The notes beneath the pieces are model-generated. The model was given only the letters and a program-made list of their open reading frames with translations. It had not been told where the DNA came from and searched no databases. Shown piece after piece: positions 55,601 to 64,000 of a DNA stretch of 64,000 bases; position 1 is the first letter of the stretch; the number at the start of each line of letters is the position of its first letter. The translations under genes and the position numbers were made by a program. Source of the stretch: Ceratopteris richardii. Taxonomy: Eukaryota; Streptophyta; Polypodiopsida; Polypodiales; Pteridaceae. The DNA lies in the NCBI GenBank assembly GCA_020310875.1, contig CM035423.1, positions 112,588,766 through 112,652,765 on the forward strand, written 5' to 3'.

Positions 55601-57573
55601 TTGGTATATATACTCTCATGTTAAGTGAAAGAATCCCTCAAAATACAAGAAAGAATAAGGTTAAGGTATCTCCAAAGTAGCCATGTTCATTATTTTTACA
55701 TAAATTTCAGGGCCTATATTGATTGGTAACCATTTTGGGAAAGGGAAACAAAGCACCTTCAATTGTAAACCAAAAACATGATGCAGATAAGGTCTAGAAA
55801 GAGAATATAATACTTGTCATCCCAAAATTTTTCCTACATGCATAAAATGACCTAATTATTCATTCTAAGAATTATCCCCACAATGTAATTTGGAAAGTTC
55901 AAAATGAATTATTTCACTATCAAAAGGCCTATTACAAGACTGCATCCTTACTCATGTTTCTATTATCCTCAATAAATGTATATGGCTAAACTATATTACT
56001 ATTTTAGAAGTGGTGTATCTTGCTGGCTTCTCTTTGCTTGTAGGTCCTAATTCTCTTTTATCTAGAGTAGCCATTTCCCAAATGATCATATAAATGCTCT
56101 CAACTAGTGGCCAAAGATGATATTTTGGTTTTAAGATAATCAATTTATCCTTCAACTACTTAAAAGAGGAAATCAAGCTCCCTAGATGACCTCTAATGTA
56201 TTTGTACTATTGGCAAGTTGAGTATACTATTTATGGGTAGTGAATTCATCATAAATTTCTATATCATGATCTGCATGCTTCATTGTGATATCTTATTCAA
56301 CTTCTTGTGAGCTTTTAGATCGCATGTATGCTATTAATTTGAATTATTTCTTTTTCTTGGGTCATTTTTAAGCTTAATATATGCATGATTATGAACATGG
56401 AAGTGATTTTGATATAAAAAACTTAAAATGAATTCACGCACAAATCCTTGGTAAGTATGCTTTTCAAGCCCAATCCAAAGCCTTTGATGAAGTTTCAAGG
56501 CACTAATAAGTTCCTCATCAATCATTGAGAGGTTGAAGATACCTTGTTGCCATGAACTAAAGTACTTGGAAAGACTCTTCAATTTCCTTTAAAAGCATCC
56601 ACAAGCTACCTCAACTTCATGGCAGCACTAGGCCATTCTAGATCATTGCTATTTTTAGAATAGAAGAGGATATAAACAGATGGGAGGAGATTTGCACACA
56701 CATCATTGATAAGACTTATTTGTAGCTTGTTTTCTCACAATTGGTATCAAAGCTAATTTTAGAAGCTCGGTTGGGATTCTTTTGCGGGATTTTTTGGCGT
56801 TTCTGCATGAAGATCATCATCGTTTTTGTCATTTGAGCATGAGACCGTCGTTGAGAGCTATAGTAGAGGCAATTGGTGGAGAAAAAGGTGTTTTTTGAGA
56901 AGTAGAGAGAAGCCCACAGCCCCCCCTCCCCATGAGCATGACGTCCAAGGCATGATGGAGAAGCCCCACGTCTGCAACCATGTACCCACAGGGACGCGCA
57001 TCCATGAGAGAGAGAGAGAGAGTGAGCAAAGGCCTTCATCTCTTCTTCTTCTTGTTGTGAAAGCATTGGAAGCTTTGAGCTCTATATATCCTTGCCTTTG
57101 GTGCTTAGAGCGGCCTATATGGGATAAAGTCCCCTACTCATGTGTGTTCATCACAAAGAGACCCATTTGTAGAGACCAAATTTGATGCTGTTTTGAGCTA
57201 CCATAGCTAAATCCTATCTCTAGAGTACAATATAGACCACCTACCTTCACGTATTTGGCCATATCTTGGACATGCCACATCCAAATTCAGAGATTTTTAT
57301 TGCTATGCATTGCTCTCTGAGAGATCTCTCTAGAGAGTGGTAACAACCCATCTTTTGAATTTAGTCACAACCAACTTCAAAGCTATTATTGTGGTAGTTC
57401 ATCGTCATCAACCCTCGTTTGAGTACTTTCTTGACGGAATAACTATTGGGAGAGTCTAAAAAACCAAAAGGAAGAAGTATGGACCATCTTCTGAACCTGC
57501 ATCCACCTACATATCAAATTTTGGACCTTCAGCTTTTTGGTCAATTATTATGCATGATTGCTTTCCTTTTCAT
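52693..57573. other. AT-rich region with LTR-type primer-binding-site motifs
   Basis: No gene is supported. Three sites match the initiator-Met-tRNA primer-binding motif of plant LTR elements: tggtatcagatc (53494-53505), tggtatcagagc (54944-54955) and tggtatcaaagc (56742-56753). They suggest remains of LTR elements too decayed to outline. Other content: a (GA)n run at about 53528-53543 and another at 57008-57021. Confidence 0.4.
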
Positions 57574-57578
57574 ACATG
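57574..57578. repeat. 5-bp target-site duplication, left
   Basis: acatg, repeated at 62733-62737. Confidence 0.9.
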
Positions 57579-57809
57579 TGTTGATATATTTAGGTAGTGA
57601 TGTGTGTGAACACTCTAGGACCGCCGGGGCACTTTTTTCCCTCTTTAGGAGGTTTTTTTCCCCCGGCTTGTACATACGCTTATTGCCCTAATGGGCTACT
57701 TATCTTTGTACACTCTCTAGTAATACATTCAGTATTGTGTGTTTGTGCTCCAAGCTTCTTCTTCTTCCTTGTGCTGTTCGCGTGCTTCTGCAGACGTCTA
57801 TCTCCAACA
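57579..57809 (+). repeat. 5' LTR of Ty1/copia element
   Basis: 231 bp, starting TGTTGATATA and ending CTCCAACA (TG..CA). It differs from the 3' LTR at about 8 of 231 positions by eye (about 3.5%). Confidence 0.95.
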
Positions 57810-57811
57810 AT

Positions 57812-57823
57812 TGGTATCAGAGC
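57812..57823 (+). promoter_or_regulatory. Primer-binding site
   Basis: tggtatcagagc, complementary to the 3' end of initiator Met-tRNA, two bases behind the 5' LTR, as usual for plant copia elements. Confidence 0.92.
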
Positions 57824-58164
57824 AGGTCATCGCTTCTTCTAGGGCGCCGTCGACACTCCTCCGTTTGCAGTCTCAGATTCGCACGAAATTTGGTGAGCAT
57901 ACTCAGGGTGTTTCCGAGATCAAAACTGCTTCGCTCTGTGGTGCCGAAATCGCGATCTGAGCTCGTTTCGGCCTCCGAACGCACTATCGCAGCGCTTGTG
58001 CAGGCTATTTTGTCCTTTTGTGCCAAAGGTATATACCAATTTCTGTTCGCCAGTTTAAGCGTCTCGAAGTCTCCTACAGCTCCAGCAGAACTCGTCTAGG
58101 CAGTTCTGTACAACTTTTTGAGATACAATCAATTTTCTGCATCAAGATATTTTAGTCACCGGCC

Positions 58165-59070
58165 ATGGCTGAAAGCAGTGATGTATTCCGTATGTTGGCT
58201 GTTGAGGATAAGTTGGATGGTACCAACTACCCATTATGGGCTTATATGATGCGACATGTACTGGTTGCAAAAGGATTGTGGAACATTGTGCAGGGTGTTG
58301 AAAGATGTCCTCTTACACCTGTAACGACAGGTACTGCAAATACAGGTGTTGGAGCTGATGAAGATGGTGTGAAAGATGATATTCTGCAGATTCCTGTTCG
58401 TGCTACTGTTTCTGTTGCACCTACTGTAGAGCAGATTCGTTGGGATGGCAGAGATGCCCAGGCACATGCATTGATAGCTTTGTCTGTCAAACGTACCATT
58501 ATTCCTCACATTCGCTCTTACAGAACAACAAAGGATGCTTGGGATACACTTACCACTTTGTACCAGGCTAGGAATGAGGCTCGTGTTGCTTACCTCTGAA
58601 AACAATTGGAGAGTGAGCACATGAATGAAGGTGATTCTATGGACAGTTTTCTTACAAACATCAAAAACCTGAAGGAACAATTGATTTCTGCTGATGAGGT
58701 TATACCAGATAGCTCACTTGTGCAGACCGTTCTGAATGGTCTTCCTGATTCATATCAGAGTTTTGCCTCTACTCTTCGGTTGATGATGAAAGGCAATCCA
58801 AATGCCTTGTCATTTGAGGAATTAGTCTCTAGTCTGTTGCAGGAAGATCAGTCCAGGTAGAACAAGTCCATTATGCGTGTTGCAGATCAAGCTTTCTTTG
58901 CTAGTCAGAAGGGCAAAGGAAAATGGAGCTCTTCTACTAGTAAGCAGAAATTTGCAAATGTTGCACAATCGAAGAACCAGGATAAAGATGAGACGAAATA
59001 AGAAAAGCAGAAATTGTTCTGCAAGTACTATAAAGGAAATGATCATATTATAAAGAACTGTCCAAAACTG
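58165..59070 (+). pseudogene. copia gag region (fossil)
   Basis: Starts with MAESSDVFRMLAVEDKLDGT and NYPLWAYMMRHVLVAKGLW, the usual copia gag N-terminus that resembles the UBN2/DUF4219 families. A CCHC-type zinc knuckle (CKYYKGNDHIIKNCPK) lies near the end. In a live element gag forms the particle and packages RNA. Broken. Confidence 0.88.
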
Positions 59071-59229
59071 GATGCTAAAGAGGCAAAGAAGAAAGAGGCT
59101 GGAATGGTTGTTGCAGAGGCCTCTACACCAAAAATAGAGTGTGCAAATCTTGTGCAGGAAGAAGAATGGGCGTTTACTACTGCCTGCAGTTTTGACCCAT
59201 CTTTTCATGATCAGTGCATGTCTGCAGTA

Positions 59230-59360
59230 GACTCAAATGTTTGGTACTTTGATAGTGGGGCGACCTAACATATTACCTCGCAGCGCAGTTTCTTCTCTTC
59301 ACTCGAGCCTGCCCCTACAGGGAATACTGTCACATGCATCAATAACTCCTCTTATCCTGT
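59230..59360 (+). pseudogene. copia protease region (fossil)
   Basis: The aspartic protease signature WYFDSGAT is visible. In the family it cleaves the polyprotein. Part of the broken polyprotein. Confidence 0.75.
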
Positions 59361-59639
59361 TATGGGAGTTGGTAAGCTCATTCTGACTACTGTTGATGGT
59401 AGTTCTTTCACTTTGTCAGATGCTTTATTTGTGCCAGGGATCAAAAAGAACCTGTTATCAATTTCTGCAGTAGCCAAGATTGGCTTGGTTGTGAAATTCG
59501 TTGATGATAGGTGTACAGTCCATGATCTCTCAAATGGCGATGTGATTATTGCTTCTGGCGTTTTATGTCGTGGGCTGTATAAGCTCATAGACTATGAAAA
59601 ATCTGTGAATGATTCGGCATGTGCAGTTCATGATTCTCA

Positions 59640-60560
59640 GGCTATGTCAGATGCAAAGCTTTGGCATGCACGCTTTGGTCATCTAAATTTTGCTAGTTTG
59701 TTACGCCTGCAGAAATCTGAAATGGTGTCCTCTTTGCCCAAACTTGAGGCACCTGGAAAACATGTTTGTGAAGGTTGTATTTTGGGCAAAATGCAGCGTT
59801 CTTCCTTTCCAAAAGATGGTTCAGTTCGGGCTACGCAGAAATTGCAGCTTGTACATAGTGATGTCTGTGGTCCTAAGCAGACACCCTCTTTTGGAAATTA
59901 CCTTTACTTCGTGACTTTCATTGATGATTTTTCCAGGCATGCATGGGTATATCCACTCAAAGCAAAGTCCGAAGTGTTCATGTGCTTCAAACAGTTTTTG
60001 GTTTTGGCTGAAAATCTGTCAGCATGTAAAATGGGCACCCTCCGTTCTGATCGAGGGGGGGAATATATGTCTTCAGATTTTAATGCATTTCTGGCTGAAC
60101 GTGGGATAAAACACCAGTGTACAGTGCCGTATACACCTCAACAGAATGGAGTTGCTGAACGAAAGAATAGGTCACTCATGGAGATGGCGAGGTGCATGGT
60201 CAAAAGTCAGGCTTTGCCACATAGTTTCTGGCTTGAGGCTGTCATGTGTGCAGCATATGTACTGAACAGGTGTACCACTAAAGCGTTGCAGTCTATCACT
60301 CCATATGAGGCTTGGCATGACCGCAAGCCATCTGTTGCTCATCTCTGTGTTTTTGGTTGTTTGGCATATGCATTAGTGTCTGAACAACATCGCAGAAAAT
60401 TGGATGATAAGGCAGTAAAATGTATTTTTGTTGGGTATAGTTCTGAAAGTAAAGGCTATCGTCTGTATCATCCACAAACTAAACGCATTCTGGTTAGTCG
60501 TGATGTTGTCTTTGTGGAAGATGCTATTCAGCCATTGCTTTCATGTACTAAGGAGACATC
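59640..60560 (+). pseudogene. copia integrase region (fossil)
   Basis: The GAG-pre-integrase zinc-binding part (LWHARFGHLNFASLLRLQ, then CEGCILGKM) is followed by the integrase core (LVHSDVCGP, YFVTFIDDFSRHAWVYPLK, TLRSDRGGEYMSSDF, TPQQNGVAERKNRSLMEMAR) with the D-D-E triad visible, and then the copia-type C-terminal part (VFGCLAYA, FVGYSSESKGYRLY). Confidence 0.9.
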
Positions 60561-60924
60561 TGTTAGCTCCAAAGACATGTATGATACTTTGATGCCTCTT
60601 TTTACAGATGGATAGGCTAGTGCTGGTCCTAATGAGGCAACTTCTCAGCCTTTGCAGGTTTCATATGATGATGCAGATCATTCCATTTCTGATGCAGATT
60701 TACATGATGCACTTGTTGATGAGAGAGATATTGAGCAGGCCAAAACTATGCCAAAATGGCTGGTGCAGACTTTGCATGATAGCAAATTAGATGCACCTTT
60801 GTCATATCGTACTCGTTCAGGCTCTCATAAAGCCTCCTTTGCATCAGATTGCTATGCTATGGCTGCATCTAGTCTCTGTGGTGAGAATGAGCCTGTTTCT
60901 TTTGATGAAGCACAAAATTCAGAA

Positions 60925-61800
60925 AATTGGATGGCTGCTATGCAATCTGAATATGATGCTATAATGAAGAATGGTACATGGTCTTTATGTGACTTGCCTC
61001 CTGGCAAGAAGGCCATTGGCACTAAGTGGGTATACAAGCTGAAGCGTAAACCTGATGGTACAGTTGACAGGTATAAGGCTAGGCTTGTTGCAAAGGGTTA
61101 TGCACAGGAAAGAGGCATTGATTTTGATGAGACCTTTGCACCTACATGCCGTATGACTACTGTTCGGAGCATTTGTGCACTTGCAGCCCATCATGGTTGG
61201 AATGTACATCAGTTGGACATTAAAACAACATTTCTGAATGGTGACTTGCATGAAGAAGTGTATGTTTTTCAGCCCCGTGGCTTTGTGCAGAAAGGGCATG
61301 AAAACCAGGTTTGCAGGTTAAAGAAGGCATTATATGGTTTAAAGCAAGCACCACGTGCTTGGTATGAAAAGATACATGCCTATCTGATTGCACATGGTTT
61401 TGAGAACAGTCCAACTGAAAGCACCTTATATGTTAAACGTGCTAATGATGTGCTTCTGATCATTGTTGTCTATGTTGATGACATGCTGCTCACTGGTCCT
61501 ATTGAGACACATATTGCTGATTTTAAGGCTGATTTGCATGCCTCATTTGAGATGTCTGATTTGGGGCATTTGCATCACTATTTGGGCATTCAGTTTATGC
61601 ACGTTGATGGTGGAATGGGTTTGTGTCAAACAAAATATATTGACACATTATTGCAGCGTTTTGGCCTTGAAGACTGTAAGCCTATTGCCACTCCTATGGA
61701 GACAGGTTTACGATTGAGTCTTCATGATGCTGTTGCTGCATTTGATGCTGTTCTCTATCAGCAGGCTGTTGGATGCTTGATTTACTTATGCATTACTCGG
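60925..61800 (+). pseudogene. copia reverse transcriptase region (fossil)
   Basis: RVT_2-type RT: ENWMAAMQSEYDAIMKNGTW, KWVYKLKRKPDGTVDRYKAR, HQLDIKTTFLNGDLHEEVYV, LYGLKQAPRAWYEKI and the catalytic YVDDMLLTG. Confidence 0.92.
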
Positions 61801-61959
61801 CTAGATATTAAGTTTGCTGTCTAACAGAAGAGCAGGATTATGCATTGCCCAGGAGTCACGCATTGGAAAGCGGTTAAGCGCATCTTTCGCTACTTGAGTG
61901 GTACTCGGCTACTTGGGTTGTTTTATCCCAAGGGGGGATCACTACCGCCAGATTTGCAT

Positions 61960-62427
61960 GCTTTTTCTGACTCAGATTGGGCTGGTTTCTATGACACTCG
62001 TGTGTCCACCAGTGGTTTTTGCTTCATGCTTGTTAGCTCATGTATATCTTGGTTGAGCAAGAAGCAGCCTACTGTGGCCACTTCCAGTTGTGAGGATGAG
62101 TATAGGGCAGCTTTCACAGCGACTGTTGAGTGTGTGTGGCTCAGACGCCTTATGGTTGATTTGGGTGTTGGCCAGTCTTCTGCCACCACCATCTTCACTG
62201 ACAGTCAGAGCGCATTGGCAGTTGCGAGGAACCCTGTGTTCCATGCTCGCACTAAGCACATTGAGGTGCATTATCACTATGTCAGGGAGAGGTTCTCTGC
62301 TGGGGAGATCAGCTTGGCATATGTGCCCATGCAGGAGAACATTGCAGACCTTTTCACGAAGGCTCTGCCTAGGGAGAAGTTTGAAGCTTTCCGCAAAGCT
62401 TTGGGCTTACTTCCTTTTGTGGAGTGA
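61960..62427 (+). pseudogene. copia RNase H region (fossil)
   Basis: Copia-type RNase H: AFSDSDWAG, STSGFCFML, ISWLSKKQPTVATSS, FTDSQSALAVARNP, HARTKHIEVHYHYVRE, ENIADLFTKALP. Ends shortly before the polypurine tract. Confidence 0.9.
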
Positions 62428-62487
62428 TTTCCACATAGCTTGGCACTTTCTTATACATGAGTGCCAGCTCCTTGTTCACCGCATCAC

Positions 62488-62500
62488 TCCTGGGGGGGAT
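62488..62500 (+). promoter_or_regulatory. Polypurine tract
   Basis: ctcctgggggggat lies immediately before the 3' LTR; it is the expected primer for plus-strand synthesis. Confidence 0.85.
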
Positions 62501-62501
62501 T

Positions 62502-62732
62502 TGTTGATATATTTAGGTAGTGATGTGTGTGAACACTCTAGGACCGCCGGGGCACTTTTTTCCCTCTTTAGGAGGTTTTTTTCCCCCGGCTTGTACATAC
62601 GCCTATTGCCCTAATGGGCTACTTATCTTTGTACATTCTTTAGTAATACATTCGATATTGTCTGTTTGTGCTCCAAGCTTCTTCTTCTTCCTTGTGTTGT
62701 TCGCGTGCTTCCGCAGACGTCTATCTCCAACA
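62502..62732 (+). repeat. 3' LTR of Ty1/copia element
   Basis: 231 bp, TG..CA, the same length as the 5' LTR; the differences are mostly C/T transitions in its second half. Confidence 0.95.
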
Positions 62733-62737
62733 ACATG
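62733..62737. repeat. 5-bp target-site duplication, right
   Basis: acatg, matching 57574-57578. Confidence 0.9.
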
Positions 62738-63264
62738 TGGCATATAGAAAATGCATTTTTGCATTGCATCTTTAGTATATGCATAGTTACATTGTTGTTT
62801 AGCCATGTACAGTGCATGCAGTGTTATTTGCAGGCATGTAAGCATTTTTCTTGTAGGTTTAACGAGGGAAGTACAAAAAATTATTGCGTTCTTATGAAAA
62901 TATGGTGCCGCAAGCACGAAGAATTCCCCAAGGGCATGTAGTGCCCTTTGGTTGATTTGTAGATCAATTGCTCCTTCCGGCACCATATTTATTGTGGAAA
63001 GTGCATGACGTGTACTTATTGTAATTTTTCATATTTTCATTTTTGCGTCATTATGCCAGAATTTTTAGGATTCATTATGCATATGCATTAACGGATAGCA
63101 ACCATACTAAAAGTTTCTCGTTTATCATTTTTCTTATAAGAAAAGGCTTGTGACTTGTTTTCTTTCTGTAGCCACTTATTTACCTTAGGTATACATAGAT
63201 CAAAAACGTTTTGTAAAGAAAAAGACAAAAGAAAATCACAAAGTGATCGAAACCATATCCTAGC
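62738..63264. other. Sequence between copia and gag relic, nothing recognised
   Basis: AT-rich. It may be the leader or LTR part of the following element, but no LTR border or primer-binding site is clear. Confidence 0.4.
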
Positions 63265-64000
63265 ATGGAACCAAGACCATCCTCATCTCCTAGGGCTGAT
63301 CCACTCATGGGACAACACCTCGTAGATCCCATTGAGACCATGAGTGCTAGGATTTCCCATCTAGAGAGCGCACTTCATGATATCTTGGAACATGTGCATG
63401 GTTCCAAGAAAGAGGAAGTTATGCCTGAGCCTAACTTGCCAAGGATGGAGGTAGATGCTCCAGATGAGCATCCAACTCTAGAAGTCCCTAGAGATAGCAT
63501 CCTAGTCAGAAAGGCCAGATGGCAGCTTAAGAATCTTAAGCCTCCTTGATACCATGGCTCAACTAGTGCTAGGACTGTTGATGTTGTTGAGCACTAGCTC
63601 AGTAAGTGGGAGCAGTGCTTCTGTTTGTGCCATATCGTGGATGATAGGCATAAGACTTAGTAGACCACCTATAACCTCATGGATGTCACCCATAGGTGGT
63701 GGCACAAATTTAGAACAAGATAAGAAAGAGGCCAAAACTTGGGGTCAGTTCAAAGTCTTTTTCTACAACAATTTTGTACTACTTGATGAGAGGTCTAGAG
63801 CACTAGACATGTTGTTCTTCATCAATCAGAACAATCAGACTATTAAGGAGTACTCGGATAAGTACAGAGAGGTACTTCTTAAAGTAGGTGATACTATCCC
63901 TGAGTTTCTTCAAGTCCATAAGTTCATCTTGGGACTAAGAGAAACCATTAGACCTTTGGTGAGGAAGGATAGATGTCACTTCTTGGCACAGGCCACAGAA
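63265..64000 (+). pseudogene. Ty3/gypsy-type gag relic, cut by window end
   Basis: Starts MEPRPSSSPRADPLMG with a coiled segment (SARISHLESALHDILEHVHG), and then resembles the retrotransposon gag domain: KWEQCF, a W..FK..FY.N pattern, MLFFINQNNQTIKEYSDKYR, EFLQVHKFILGLRETIRPLV. That order fits chromovirus or other gypsy gag. It is broken in several places and continues beyond the window. A separate element from the copia upstream. Confidence 0.7.

Larger units (their letters stand above)
57579..62732 (+). mobile_element. Ty1/copia LTR retrotransposon, complete in outline, broken
   Basis: 5154 bp: two 231-bp LTRs, primer-binding site, gag, protease, integrase, reverse transcriptase and RNase H in the copia order, polypurine tract, and a 5-bp target duplication (acatg). 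It is a fossil: the coding region carries about six breaks. LTR divergence of about 3.5% implies an insertion roughly one to several million years old, depending on the substitution rate assumed (about 1.3 My at a grass-like 1.3e-8 per site per year, older at slower rates). Confidence 0.95.

Noticed and set aside
56826-57185. 119-codon frame on the plus strand
   Set aside because: Includes a GA-repeat-encoded Arg/Glu run, has no family resemblance and has an equally long antisense frame.
59362-61824. Integrase and RT frames as possible host genes
   Set aside because: They lie between two 231-bp LTRs with a target duplication, PBS and PPT; they are parts of a copia fossil.

Overview
The window looks like repeat-rich nuclear DNA of a land plant. 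The evidence is plant L1-type LINEs (ORF1 with a DUF4283-like domain and a CCHC knuckle, ORF2 with APE endonuclease, reverse transcriptase and zf-RVT), a Ty1/copia element, a CACTA (En/Spm) terminus ending in CACTACAAGAAA, long TA/TG microsatellites, and short GT-AG introns. The mix would suit a large non-flowering plant genome such as a fern, but I cannot fix the species. I see no convincing intact host gene, no tRNA or rRNA gene and no CRISPR array.

Layout. Positions 1-4549 are microsatellite and minisatellite DNA carrying a three-exon minus-strand gene fragment (1064-1744), and they end in a CACTA subterminal palindrome array with its terminal repeat (4281-4549). Positions 4564-6901 hold a decayed multi-exon gene and an unrecognised 207-codon ORF. 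Positions 6902-9212 are mostly empty apart from a 99-bp tandem duplication and a 34-bp inverted repeat bounding 970 bp. Positions 9213-16683 are old LINE fragments. Positions 16841-20298 are a nest: a twin-primed LINE with a 16-bp target-site duplication, split by a 2.9-kb insertion with TG..CA ends. Positions 21017-21757 are a 5'-truncated LINE with a perfect 21-bp duplication. Positions 23363-26502 are a young 5'-truncated LINE with an uninterrupted RT frame. It lies beside an old, nearly full-length LINE (26575-31545, minus).

Positions 32239-37778 are a young LINE (called subfamily A here) with ORF1 and ORF2. It is followed at the same target site by a 112-bp inverted/direct LINE snippet, so the target site occurs three times. 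Positions 39684-51679 are a tandem segmental duplication. Its second copy, and only that one, was invaded by a 6.3-kb LINE (subfamily B, 43187-49470) that has one premature stop in ORF2. Positions 52693-57573 are AT-rich with primer-binding-site-like motifs. Positions 57579-62732 are a Ty1/copia element with 231-bp LTRs and a 5-bp duplication. The window closes in a decayed Ty3/gypsy-type gag region.

How it works together: the window is mainly a record of LINE retrotransposition. Full-length insertion, 5' truncation, twin priming, repeated use of one target site and nesting can all be read from the sequence. In both well-preserved full-length LINEs the ORF1 stop and ORF2 start overlap as ATGA, which suggests coupled translation by termination and reinitiation. 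Subfamily B also carries an array of a roughly 22-bp-spaced motif in its long GC-rich leader, a candidate internal promoter. No clear new host system was found; the most informative items are the LINE structures and the multi-exon fragment near the CACTA end.
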